From positions 354,475 through 418,474 of the forward strand of contig CBDCZR010000029.1 of assembly GCA_965224535.1 (NCBI GenBank): a stretch of 64,000 nt of DNA, in the 5' to 3' direction. The translations under genes and the position numbers were made by a program. This document shows positions 17,682 to 25,401 of the stretch, piece after piece. Source of the stretch: JBCDHN01 sp965224535. Lineage in GTDB: Bacteria > Verrucomicrobiota > Verrucomicrobiia > Verrucomicrobiales > DEV007. Under the pieces are notes generated by a model. It made no database searches and was not told where the DNA came from. It was given only the letters and a program-made list of their open reading frames with translations. Position 1 is the stretch's first letter. The number at the start of each line of letters is the position of its first letter.

Positions 17682-18191
17682 TTACGTGGTTGCCGGCTTA
17701 GCGGCAGCCTTCTTCTTGCGAGATTCCTTCAGCTTGGTCTTTTGCTCGTCGGTAAGCAGGGCAGAAACGGCCTTGTTGAACTCCGCGTTGGCGGCCTTCA
17801 TCTGCTTTTGCGCCTCAATTTGCGCGTCGCTCAGTTGGGTGGCTGCTGCGGAGGCTTCCTTCACTTCTTTGGGCGTTTTGCCGGCGTCTTTGGCGGCCTT
17901 GACGGCGTCTCTCTGTGCCTGGCGTTGCGCATCGGTCAATGCCGCCTTGCTCTTCAGATCGGTCATTTTTGTTTCGGCGACCTTCGCCGCTTCCTGGATT
18001 TTGGTCTTTTGCTCTTCGGTCAAGCCCACGGCTTCATATCGCTTGATCGTGCGATCGGCCAGCGACGCCGGAGCTTTTTTAGGGGCGCCCTTGGTGGGTT
18101 TGGCAGGTTTGGCGTCGTTTTCGTCCGCGGCAAAAGCGGTCATGCCGGCAGTTAAAGCCAGCGCTACGATGATTCGGATGGATTTGTTCAT
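17682..18191 (-). CDS. Spy/CpxP-like periplasmic helical protein
   Basis: 169 residues with a clear Sec signal peptide (cleavage near AFAADEN, residue 21-22), then a Lys/Pro/Ala linker and a helical body. Two copies of the LTxxQK motif occur: LTEEQKTKI at about 57-65 and LLTDEQKTKL near 145-154. This is the pattern of Spy/CpxP-like periplasmic chaperone or metal-sensing proteins. The lysine-rich tail is unusual. Single-gene unit with its own terminator; metal or envelope-stress involvement is inference. Confidence 0.6.
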   Translation of the reverse strand: MNKSIRIIVALALTAGMTAFAADENDAKPAKPTKGAPKKAPASLADRTIKRYEAVGLTEEQKTKIQEAAKVAETKMTDLKSKAALTDAQRQAQRDAVKAAKDAGKTPKEVKEASAAATQLSDAQIEAQKQMKAANAEFNKAVSALLTDEQKTKLKESRKKKAAAKPATT

Positions 18192-18375
18192 TCTTTCGAG
18201 GTTAAGGTTGTTTTTTCGAACGATCTGACGCCCGGAGTTGGACGCCGAAGAGTATTCGGAGCGGATTTGGACACGGTCCAGCGAGGAATTCTTTTTTCAG
18301 GTTTTTTCATTCCGCCATCCTTATTCCTGAAATTGCCCAATTTACCTCAAATCATGACCCTCCCTGAAACTTGAG

Positions 18376-18417
18376 AGAGCCGAAGGTGAGATTTGAACTC
18401 ACGACCTATTCATTACG
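18376..18417 (-). other. tRNA-Thr(CGU) 3' fragment, attachment site (attL)
   Basis: On the minus strand this reads as the 3' part of a tRNA: anticodon loop TTCGTAA (anticodon CGT, Thr), the 3' anticodon stem, a variable loop, a T arm with GTTCAAATC, and the acceptor 3' strand CTTCGGC. No D arm, no 5' acceptor strand and no proper 5' anticodon stem lie upstream, so the gene is incomplete. A tRNA 3' end about 110 bp from a tyrosine integrase is the classic product of site-specific integration. Confidence 0.8.
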
Positions 18418-18526
18418 AATTCATAGATATAGCGTTTTTAACTGTTTCTCGTTGCGCTCAGTTTACCCCCGTGATTCATTGAAAATGAGACGATTACATC
18501 AACTTCAATGAAACAGTTTAGAACAC

Positions 18527-19951
18527 ATGAGCACACGTCAGAATAGGATAAGTGGCCCAGCAGTGGCCCAGCAAATTAAGGTTAGATACCCCAAAACTGA
18601 TCTTCGCTACTGGCAAAACGTCGTTGAAAAACGCTCCTACAGGGAAAGAAACTCCGGTGAGACGAGGGAGTCCCGATGCTACTCCGTGCGAATTGGCTTT
18701 CAAAAGCGACGCGAGAGGTTCCCACTACAAACGCCAAACAAGATGGCAGCGGCGGAGCGGGCAAAAAAAATCTGGAACTGCCTCGCGATTGACGGTTGGG
18801 GCGAAGCACTTGCTAAATATCATCCTGACTACGTCAAAAAGGGCGGAAAGTCTGATGGCGAATTGGAAGTAGTTTCGATACGTGATGAAAAGTCAGTGGC
18901 TACGGTTGGGGAATTTCTGTCGGCAGCCGCTCTCGTTACCAAGGCTTCACCCAAGACATTCGCCACGTACTGTTCGGAGTTTCGCCGAATGGTGGCTGAC
19001 ATTTCAGGTATAGAGGCCACAGAGAAACGATTCGACTACCTCAAAGGTGGACGGATGGCATGGCTTGAAAAAGTTGATTCCATTTCACTCGGCATTCTAA
19101 CGGTCTCAGCCGTTCAAAAATGGGCGGTTGCCTTTGTAAATGCCGCAAAGTCATCTCCTAGAGAAAAGGTCAAAGCCAAACGCGCTGTCAATTCGAAGCT
19201 TCAGAGATTCAAAGCTCTGTTTTCTGAACAAAAAATCCTCCGCTACATTCGAGACGAAATTGTTCTTCCAGATGAAATTCCGTTTGCCCACATTGAACCG
19301 TTTGAGGATCATCCAGACCTTTACCACTCGGAGGCTGAACTACCCAGGCTGATCCGTTACGCCCAATCTGAGCTTGGAACGCCACAGAAGCAAGAAAGCG
19401 AAAGCGACTCAGATTTTCACTCTCGGCATCAACAATTCAAAATCTTCATCCTAGCAGTTTGTGTAGGACTCCGTAGAGCCGAAATCGACAAATTGAAATG
19501 GGAACAAGTTGATTTCGAAGGCTCAACCATCTCAATATACCCAACTGACGTGATGACCCTCAAGCGCCCCAGTGCCATTGGGACGATGGATGTTGAGCCG
19601 ACTGTGATGGGGATACTCAAGGAGTATCAATCAAAAACTGACAGCCCATATGTCATTGAGTCAAAAGTTAAACCGAGACTCGACGCGAAATACGCGCACT
19701 ATCGTGCAAACAGACACTACAAAAAGTTGCTCGTATGGCTCCGAGAACATGGCCTCACACAAAACAACAAGGGAATCCAAACGCTGAGAAAAGAAGCCGG
19801 GAGCCAAGTCAACGAAAATGGCGGACTGATAGCGAGTCAACGATTTCTAAGGCACGCAGACTCTCGAACCACCGCTCGGCACTATGTGGATAAGCGTGGC
19901 AAAACCACAGTTGGCTTAGGGCAACATTTTAATTTCAAGCATCGCGATTAG
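18527..19951 (+). CDS. int: Tyrosine recombinase (integrase)
   Basis: 474 residues. Arm-binding/SAM-like N-terminal regions lead into a catalytic domain at about 270-460. R316 (VGLRRAEIDKLKW), R421 (TLRKEAGS), H443 (FLRHADSRTT) and the nucleophile Y453 (ARHYV) are present. The usual first His of the HxxR box is Gln418. It should integrate and excise the element at the tRNA-Thr site just upstream. Codon usage is visibly less GC-rich than the genes to the left, consistent with transfer. No excisionase is directly adjacent; the HTH protein at 23.5 kb is a candidate. Confidence 0.88.
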   Translation: MSTRQNRISGPAVAQQIKVRYPKTDLRYWQNVVEKRSYRERNSGETRESRCYSVRIGFQKRRERFPLQTPNKMAAAERAKKIWNCLAIDGWGEALAKYHPDYVKKGGKSDGELEVVSIRDEKSVATVGEFLSAAALVTKASPKTFATYCSEFRRMVADISGIEATEKRFDYLKGGRMAWLEKVDSISLGILTVSAVQKWAVAFVNAAKSSPREKVKAKRAVNSKLQRFKALFSEQKILRYIRDEIVLPDEIPFAHIEPFEDHPDLYHSEAELPRLIRYAQSELGTPQKQESESDSDFHSRHQQFKIFILAVCVGLRRAEIDKLKWEQVDFEGSTISIYPTDVMTLKRPSAIGTMDVEPTVMGILKEYQSKTDSPYVIESKVKPRLDAKYAHYRANRHYKKLLVWLREHGLTQNNKGIQTLRKEAGSQVNENGGLIASQRFLRHADSRTTARHYVDKRGKTTVGLGQHFNFKHRD

Positions 19952-19993
19952 ATACGCCAGGAAACAGGATTTTCGGATTTTCGTTCCTGAAGA

Positions 19994-20392
19994 TTACCCC
20001 GAAAGAAACCCGTTTCGCTTAAGCCAAGCTTCCAGCACCTCGGTCACTATGTCCTGCTGAGTTCGGATCTTCGCTCTCTCCTTTCGGCGCTGAGCCGAGG
20101 CATCGATGAGACCGTTGGCGAGGCGCTGTGGCAAGCGAATGGTTACTGCTACCCTTCTTTCTGCCTCAGCCTCACCCTTTGCCACTTTCGTCAAACCGTA
20201 CCCAACTTTGGTTGGTTTTGGGGCCGGTTTCGGGTTCTTATCTGGCACGACCTCAAGCGCCCTGCCCTGCTCCTCCTTCTGCTCTGAGATTTTTGGTGGC
20301 TCACCTTTATTGAGAAACTCCATGACCTCAGCGCTCGGAGCCAAGGCCTCACTCATTGATCGCTTTTCCACTTTCAGCTTTTTCTTGCTCAT
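19994..20392 (-). CDS. Ribbon-helix-helix-type protein, candidate partition (ParB-like) partner
   Basis: 132 residues from the ATG at 20392. The first 75 residues are Lys/Pro/Glu-rich and probably disordered; residues about 80-128 (VAVTIRLPQRLANGLIDASA then a basic helix) resemble an RHH DNA-binding domain. It overlaps the end of parA by 44 bp in the same orientation. ParA plus a small RHH protein is the type Ib plasmid partition layout, so I infer it binds the repeat field upstream of parA. Confidence 0.6.
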   Translation of the reverse strand: MSKKKLKVEKRSMSEALAPSAEVMEFLNKGEPPKISEQKEEQGRALEVVPDKNPKPAPKPTKVGYGLTKVAKGEAEAERRVAVTIRLPQRLANGLIDASAQRRKERAKIRTQQDIVTEVLEAWLKRNGFLSG

Positions 20393-21014
20393 GTTCCTCA
20401 ATCTTAAACAAATGCTCGAACAGGCTGACAATCTCGCTTGCCGCCTGCCTTGATTCCGGCCCCATTCGCCAAACAACCGTTTTTTGTCCGACGGCATCGG
20501 CAAAGGCTTGCCGGAGGCCGAGTTGCGGTGCCACTTCCAGGCCCAATTCATGCGCGGTTTCAATCAGTTGCCGCGAAAGCCGGTAGTTCTTTTGAATCTT
20601 GTTGGGCACAAAGATCCCTGTGGGTGGCCCTTTTCGAATTTTCTGGGCTTGGCGCAGGGTGTTGACGGCTTCATCCGCAGCACGTAGGTCGAGCGCCGAC
20701 GGGCCGCAGGGAATGAGAGCCGTATCACTCACCAGCAGCACGGAACGAGTCACCTCGCCCAGCCCGCCAGGCCCGTCCATCACAACAACTTCTTCAACAA
20801 GCTTGGGCACTTCATCCAGGATTTCGTCAGCCGTCTGAAATCGGTAAACTGGTGTTTGCAGGTCGACTTCCTTGGCCCAAACGCTCGAAGAGCTTTGCAC
20901 GTCAGCATCAACCAACGCGGCATTCACCCCGTTCTCCCTAAGCCAAATCACCAGGTGAACTGCGAGTGTTGACTTCCCTACTCCGCCTTTCTGATTCACC
21001 GAAGAAATAATCAT
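20349..21014 (-). CDS. parA: ParA-family partition ATPase
   Basis: 221 residues from the ATG at 21014. The deviant Walker A box NQKGGVGKST is at residues 7-16; DADVQSSSSVW (switch I region) and VVMDGPGGLG (Walker B-type) follow. The short length without an N-terminal HTH is that of plasmid ParA of type Ib. It sits between its likely RHH partner and the GCCAGC repeat field. Upstream in-frame codons to 21134 lie inside those repeats and are not credible. Confidence 0.88.
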   Translation of the reverse strand: MIISSVNQKGGVGKSTLAVHLVIWLRENGVNAALVDADVQSSSSVWAKEVDLQTPVYRFQTADEILDEVPKLVEEVVVMDGPGGLGEVTRSVLLVSDTALIPCGPSALDLRAADEAVNTLRQAQKIRKGPPTGIFVPNKIQKNYRLSRQLIETAHELGLEVAPQLGLRQAFADAVGQKTVVWRMGPESRQAASEIVSLFEHLFKIEEHEQEKAESGKAINE

Positions 21015-21310
21015 GCCAGCAAGCTTACCTGATGCCTGGCAAGCTAACAAGATAGCAATTTTGCCAGCATGCTGAGCTGATTGTATGCCAGCAAGCCATA
21101 TTGCTGGCATTACTTCAATCAAGCAAGCTGGCAACCTTCATTTCAAGTTTGACCGTTTGCTTGCATGCCAGCTTGCCTGCAAACCAGCAATACAATGAGC
21201 AAGCAACCTTGAATGCTGTTTGGCTTGCAAACCTGTTTGCTGGCTATTCTGCTTGCCAATTTGCCTGCCTTCCATCAAGCAATCTTGCAAGCATGAAAGC
21301 TTCCTTGCTA
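21015..21310. repeat. Dense GCCAGC/GCTGGC and TTGC repeat field, candidate centromere (parS)
   Basis: Directly upstream of parA, seven exact GCCAGC or GCTGGC hexamers lie within about 230 bp (21015, 21063, 21087, 21103, 21127, 21167, 21239), most extended as TGCCAGCAAG or its complement. Many additional TTGC/GCAA words fill the spacing and both orientations occur. No gene is credible here. Position beside parA fits a partition centromere that would also serve as the parA operator. Confidence 0.65.
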
Positions 21311-21350
21311 TTGCAAGAAAAGGGGAGCTGAAATGGGCGGCAGCCGAAAA

Positions 21351-21581
21351 CCTGCCCCGTTTAACAACCCTTCAATCCTGAAAATCCGTCCTTTTCCTGT
21401 CTGGGCTTGCATTTTGGTAGAAATACTGTTAAACCGGGCAGGAATTGGGCATTCAGAATGGCTTTGTTGTTAAACCGGGCAGGTTTTTATTCTGAATATT
21501 GTTAAACCAACCAGGATTTATTGTTAAACTGGGCAGGTGGTATTGTTACACGGGGCAGGTTTTACTGTTAAACCAGGCAGG
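21351..21581. repeat. Iteron array, candidate replication origin
   Basis: Six direct copies of a 16-bp word, consensus TGTTAAACCGGGCAGG, start at 21427, 21468, 21500, 21522, 21544 and 21566. The last four are spaced exactly 22 bp, two helical turns. One inverted copy lies at 21351-21367. An AT-rich stretch (21597-21665) separates the array from the initiator gene. This is the layout of an iteron-controlled plasmid origin. Confidence 0.85.
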
Positions 21582-21703
21582 AAATTCGTCGTAACCTGTT
21601 GAAACTACAGGGTGAATTCCGGCTCAAAACAATAAAACTTTATATAAAACTAATAAACATACACCGCCGATGGTCTGTGGTGTTGTTTTTTTAATGGAAT
21701 TCT

Positions 21704-23143
21704 ATGGGGGAAAAGAAAGCTTCCCAAGCTGGCCAAATCAACATTTTTACAAATCAGGTAGAGACCTTCGTCAAAGGGCGCGACGAAATGAATCTTGCCG
21801 AGTTTCCCATCGCGGTCGTTGCAGAAAGCGCGCAAGCCGGTCAGCTCACGCTTCAGTTTTCCGACAGTATCAAAGATCAAGCATCAGGCGAAATTATCGA
21901 TCGAAGTGTCACCGTTCATGGAACTGAAGAGTGGGGGCTTCCTGCAGCTCAAGATGATGAAGTCATGTTTGGGCTCCTCCAGCTATGTTACCTCGCTGAC
22001 TGGCCGAAGCGATTCCGATTTACCCGCTATCAGTTGTGCAAGCTCCTTCGCTGGTCTGTCGGGGGAGCAAGCTATCGCCGCATATACCGGGCGCTCCATC
22101 GACTGAGCACAACGAGTTACAATTACCGCTACGCATGGCGCGACCGCGCGAATCAGGAATGGATCCCCAGCCAGGTATTTTCCTACATTCAGGCGCTTAA
22201 AATTCACGAAGCGGAAAAACCCACCGATTCCGGCCTGTGTGAAGTTACATGGTCTGATGATTTCTTTCGAAGCCTGGATGCCGGCAACCTGAAAACGATC
22301 AATTTCGATCTTTTCGTCTCTCTAAAACGGTCGATTTCAAAAAGACTCTACCGCTTTCTGGATAAACGTTTTGGTCTGGGTCAAACTTTGGTCGTCTATG
22401 ATCTAAAGACGCTTGCATTTGAAAAAGTTGGAATATCACGGAATTACAAAGACATTTCCCAGGTCAAACGAAAACTCTTGCCGGCAATTCGGGAACTTGA
22501 GAAGGCTAACTACATCGCAGTCTTGCCCACTTCGAAACGATTTCAAAAAGTGGTTGCAAGCGGATGGAAAGTCCAATTCAAGCGCTATACCGCTCAAGCG
22601 GACCTCAACTTGCCAACTTCAGCGGCTTCTAAAACAGAACACCGGCTTTTACATCATGGTGTTTCTCAAAAAGCAGCCGCCATACTTTGCACCGAAAAAC
22701 CGAAAGAATTTCTCGATCTTCAGATTGAGATTCTGGAATACAACCAAGCCGTTGGAAAGGGGCCCGAAAATTCCGGAGCTTGGCTCGCCGCAGCTTGCCG
22801 AGGTGAGGGGTATAGCCCTCCGGCTGGTTTTATCAGCAAAGAGGAACGAGGGGCGCAAGAAGCCGCCGAAAACGCTAAAGCCGACGAAATGGCCCGAAGG
22901 GCAGGTGAAGCGCAAAAAACCGCTGAGAAGGAGCGTGAGGCGACGGAGAGAGCTATCAGGGAGTTCCTCAGCGACGAGTGTTCTGATGAACTCAGAAAAC
23001 AATTTCAGGATCGCGTGGCGGCTATCAAAACAAAGTTGGGCCTGGGAGATCGATTTGACGCGAAGGCGCATCTGAAGCTCGTCGCAGCTGATCATCTTCT
23101 CAAAGAGCGGAGAATCACTCAAAAGCAAAGAGAGCTCTTGTAG
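21704..23143 (+). CDS. repA: Plasmid replication initiator (RPA / RepA-type)
   Basis: 479 residues. The body (about 60-330) reads like the replication initiator protein A family: EEWGLPAAQDDEVMFGLLQL, RFTRYQLCKLLRW, YRRIYRALHRLSTTSYNYR and RLYRFLDKRFG. A variable helical C terminus rich in Glu and Ala (about 380-450) follows. It lies just downstream of iterons and an AT-rich stretch, as expected for a protein that melts its own origin. Its presence inside a tRNA-integrated element implies the element can, or could, replicate as a plasmid. Start at 21704 has a weak ribosome site. Confidence 0.82.
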   Translation: MGEKKASQAGQINIFTNQVETFVKGRDEMNLAEFPIAVVAESAQAGQLTLQFSDSIKDQASGEIIDRSVTVHGTEEWGLPAAQDDEVMFGLLQLCYLADWPKRFRFTRYQLCKLLRWSVGGASYRRIYRALHRLSTTSYNYRYAWRDRANQEWIPSQVFSYIQALKIHEAEKPTDSGLCEVTWSDDFFRSLDAGNLKTINFDLFVSLKRSISKRLYRFLDKRFGLGQTLVVYDLKTLAFEKVGISRNYKDISQVKRKLLPAIRELEKANYIAVLPTSKRFQKVVASGWKVQFKRYTAQADLNLPTSAASKTEHRLLHHGVSQKAAAILCTEKPKEFLDLQIEILEYNQAVGKGPENSGAWLAAACRGEGYSPPAGFISKEERGAQEAAENAKADEMARRAGEAQKTAEKEREATERAIREFLSDECSDELRKQFQDRVAAIKTKLGLGDRFDAKAHLKLVAADHLLKERRITQKQRELL

Positions 23144-23181
23144 CAGGTTAGATTTGTAGACTTTTCATCAAGGCCGCAAAC

Positions 23182-23219
23182 AAAAAAAACGCCCGCCGCC
23201 CAAGCCAGTGGGGCGGCGG
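23182..23219 (-). terminator. Minus-strand intrinsic terminator
   Basis: Arms CCGCCGCCC (23193-23201) and GGGCGGCGG (23211-23219) form a perfect 9-bp stem with a 9-nt loop. On the minus strand it is followed after three bases by eight T residues (complement of 23182-23189). It would end leftward transcription from the HTH gene before it enters repA. Confidence 0.8.
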
Positions 23220-23496
23220 ACTAGGTTCGGTTGTTGCTGAAGCTTGGCATGCCAGGTCGGAGCCAAGCCAAACCGTACTGCATGGTGAGCAGAAATCCCG
23301 CGTGCGGGCAAGCTCATTTTGACGGGTGTACAGGTAAAACACGCGAAACAGATTCTCACAATCTCCAAGGAACGCCTTCAATCCAAGTGGCGAGCGATAG
23401 CCTCGCAGGTAATGGCAAGAGTCGATGCGGCGCTGAGAAAAGCGCTCGGCCTGCCGAATCCGTTGCACCGAGGGTAACCCCACCGGAATGTCACAT
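23220..23496. other. Gap between terminator and HTH gene, no supported gene
   Basis: A leftward frame of 159 codons covers this stretch but its product has no family character and it runs through the terminator. Since the terminator lies 278 bp past the HTH gene's stop, a small leftward RNA or short gene could exist here; I cannot support one. Confidence 0.3.
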
Positions 23497-23682
23497 TTAA
23501 TCCGGCAACAAGCCAAGCGCCTCCCTCTCAAGGTCCTCGATATCCAGCAGCCGGTAGCGAACGAAACGCTTTCCAAGCCGAAACGGTGTAATGAGTCCGA
23601 GTTTTTCCTTGCGCTTGATGGTCTCAACGGAGCAGTTCCAGCGCCGGGCCAGGTCCTTGCGGGTTAGCGTATTGGTGTCCAT
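23497..23682 (-). CDS. MerR/AlpA-like small HTH protein, possible excisionase
   Basis: 61 residues. LTRKDLARRWNCSVETIKRK (residues 6-25) is a winged-HTH recognition segment, followed by FRLGKRFVRYRLLDIEDLER as in AlpA/MerR-type DNA-binding domains that act as excisionases or small regulators in integrative elements. It is transcribed leftward toward repA and ends before the minus-strand terminator. Role as recombination directionality factor is inferred from family and context. Confidence 0.7.
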   Translation of the reverse strand: MDTNTLTRKDLARRWNCSVETIKRKEKLGLITPFRLGKRFVRYRLLDIEDLEREALGLLPD

Positions 23683-23911
23683 ACACGGGGTTTGAGCGTA
23701 AGAGGGCGAAATTTAAACCAGAAAAGCGCCTAAAAATCCGAAAGCAGAACAAATAGCGCCGTTTTGAGCCCGCCCAATTTTGCGATCACTTGAAGTCCAT
23801 CCCGAGAATCCACAGCCTGGTATCCCACCCACGCCAGCGCCCCTGCCGAATTGCGGGTTCGATAACAGGCCGTTCTTTTCCATTGATGGCTCCAGCGAGA
23901 GTTTACCCTCA

Positions 23912-23949
23912 ATTTCTGAGGGGGCAGGGCCGGGTAAGCCCTCAGAAAT
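23912..23949. repeat. 11-bp perfect inverted repeat ahead of the mobilisation genes
   Basis: ATTTCTGAGGG (23912-23922) and CCCTCAGAAAT (23939-23949) are exact complements around 16 bp, ending 34 bp before the small gene at 23984. It could be an operator, leader hairpin, or part of a transfer origin. The 23683-23983 gap holds no other supported feature. Confidence 0.6.
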
Positions 23950-23983
23950 CGGGGGCGAAACCTTTACTTTTGGAGCAATCAAA

Positions 23984-24220
23984 ATGGAAAAACAACCACC
24001 TATTTACAAACGGAACATCGGACGGGTTCACGTGGCGGTCTGGGAAAACTCAGGCGAAAACGGTTCCTTTCTCAGCTTCGACTTCAACCGGGTGTATCGC
24101 GATGCGGAGGGAGTATTCAAAAACACCAACTCCTTTGCTGCCGCGGATCTTCCGGCGCTGTTGTATCTGATTAAATCCACACTCAGCTGGACGGAATCCC
24201 GTGAGGAGGTGCTCCAATGA
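23984..24220 (+). CDS. Small conserved protein of mobile elements, function unknown
   Basis: 78 residues; the ATG at 23984 has GGAG nine bases upstream. The sequence (VHVAVWENSGENGSFLSFDF, then RVYRD, then NTNSFAAADLPALLYL) belongs to a widespread short family found on plasmids and phages with the pattern VWENxGENGxFYSVxFxRxYKD...F...DL. The function has not been assigned to my knowledge; a single-strand nucleic-acid-binding fold has been suggested by resemblance only. The next gene overlaps by ATGA. Confidence 0.75.
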   Translation: MEKQPPIYKRNIGRVHVAVWENSGENGSFLSFDFNRVYRDAEGVFKNTNSFAAADLPALLYLIKSTLSWTESREEVLQ

Positions 24221-24627
24221 GCGCGTTCCAAAAAGCCTACCGTCAAATCACCTGCCTGATCCCGGATTTGGACGACTGGAGCCAAAAAGCAGCTCGCTTT
24301 GACGGCTCCGCCCCCGAGGCGCTGAAGTTTTGCGCTTCCGGCTTCATGGATCTCAACGTCGATATTCTGCATCGAAACGCTTCAACATGCCGGATTGCGC
24401 TCAGTCACTATTACAAGCACGAATCCGGCGACATGATCGCAGATCCCGACATGGAGGTGCTGGTTGACTTTGACGGGAAAATGGCCTTCGCCATGACCTA
24501 TCAGGACTCATTCGGTAGTTTTCAGCGAATTGAAGACCGTGACGATTCGCTCGGCTTAACGGAGTTTCTTTGCGATTGGCTCAGCAACATTGAGAGTCAA
24601 GGTCATAAGCAGGCGCCGGCAAGTTAA
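24217..24627 (+). CDS. Conserved element-borne protein (possibly DUF6908-like)
   Basis: 136 residues, translationally coupled (ATGA) to the preceding small gene. Mixed alpha/beta sequence with MADPDMEV-like core (DMIADPDMEVLVDFDGKMAF) and AMTYQDSFGSF. The DPDMEV plus YQD pattern recalls proteins annotated DUF6908 in conjugative plasmids; I am not certain of this. No catalytic motif is evident. Confidence 0.6.
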   Translation: MSAFQKAYRQITCLIPDLDDWSQKAARFDGSAPEALKFCASGFMDLNVDILHRNASTCRIALSHYYKHESGDMIADPDMEVLVDFDGKMAFAMTYQDSFGSFQRIEDRDDSLGLTEFLCDWLSNIESQGHKQAPAS

Positions 24628-24645
24628 CACATTCTCGATTTACGA

Positions 24646-24668
24646 CAGCCGGATGTTCCGTCCGGCTG
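24646..24668. terminator. Hairpin after the small-gene pair, possible terminator
   Basis: CAGCCGGA (24646-24653) and TCCGGCTG (24661-24668) form a perfect 8-bp stem with a 7-nt loop, 19 bp past the stop at 24627. Only a scattered T-rich run follows (from about 24683), so termination is plausible but not certain. Confidence 0.5.
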
Positions 24669-24798
24669 CCGCCTTCCATCATTCTTTTTCAATCTTTTGC
24701 CTCGATTTCGCTGCTTTTCAATCGGCCGCCTCACGCCCTCATCCCTTCATCCTTCGTTAAGAAAGCGCGATTCCCTTGCCCGCGAATCGTCCAACTAC

Positions 24799-24872
24799 AT
24801 TGGCTGAATTCAAATGCCCCGGAGCTACCTCGCTCCGCCTTTTCGAATTCAAAGGCCTAGAATTCGGCTAAT
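24799..24872. other. Structured non-coding DNA, candidate oriT
   Basis: Inside the 450-bp gap 24628-25077 upstream of the mobilisation genes. An imperfect inverted repeat (ATTGGCTGAATTC at 24799-24811 against 24860-24872, 11 of 13) encloses a perfect GGAGC/GCTCC hairpin (24821-24836) and a repeated GAATTCAAA. Transfer origins usually lie next to the relaxase operon and carry such nested repeats. No nic site can be named. The rest of the gap shows no gene. Confidence 0.4.
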
Positions 24873-25077
24873 CCACGCAAAATACTCGAACGCTGTTTTT
24901 TACGGTAGATAAACCACTTCCAATCACTCTCATCCTGCATAAAAAGAAAATTCTCACACCCGATGCACCCAAGTGCTGACATGCTGTAAACAGTGTTCTC
25001 AGACTGAACGTGTTAGGTTGTTTACATGATTGAAATTTGCCATCCTCTCACTCTGTCTACATAACGCAAACAACTTC

Positions 25078-25392
25078 ATGCCGGCATCAAGCTCAAAAAC
25101 CGTCTCCTTTCGCGCCAATCTTCAGACCTACCGGCTGCTTTGCGATTATGCCCGCACACAAGGTATGACGCCTGGCGGTTTTGCCAAGGATGCCGCGCTT
25201 CAGCGCATCATGGAGCTTGAGGGCAGGGAACGCGAACTGGCCCAACTGCGTGCTGAAGTGAGAGAACTCAAACGCATGCTGTCGCTCTCCACAGAGGGAG
25301 TGATGACGTTGCTCGTCGATTGTTTCAGTGGAAACGCTCCGGAGCGCCGTGAGGAAATCGAGCAGTGGGTGAGGGAACGTCTGCCGCGCTAG
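25078..25392 (+). CDS. Mobilisation accessory protein (RHH/TraY-like)
   Basis: 104 residues from the ATG at 25078. SSKTVSFRANLQTYRLLCDY suggests a ribbon-helix-helix strand and helix, followed by a coiled-coil (ELEGRERELAQLRAEVRELK, about 58-77) and a helical tail. Small DNA-binding proteins of this build sit upstream of relaxases and help form the relaxosome at oriT. It ends 9 bp before the relaxase. The frame is open to 25030, but the longer N terminus is not family-like. Confidence 0.6.
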   Translation: MPASSSKTVSFRANLQTYRLLCDYARTQGMTPGGFAKDAALQRIMELEGRERELAQLRAEVRELKRMLSLSTEGVMTLLVDCFSGNAPERREEIEQWVRERLPR

Positions 25393-25401
25393 AAAATTAT
25401 C

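Noticed and set aside
18376..18460. A complete tRNA gene
   Set aside because: Only the part from the anticodon loop to the acceptor 3' strand is present; no D arm or 5' acceptor strand upstream on the minus strand.
21015..21310. CRISPR array
   Set aside because: Repeats are short, irregular and in both orientations; no constant repeat/spacer period and no cas genes.
23148..23627. 159-codon leftward frame between repA and the HTH gene
   Set aside because: Product has no family features, runs through an intrinsic terminator and overlaps the start of the HTH gene region.
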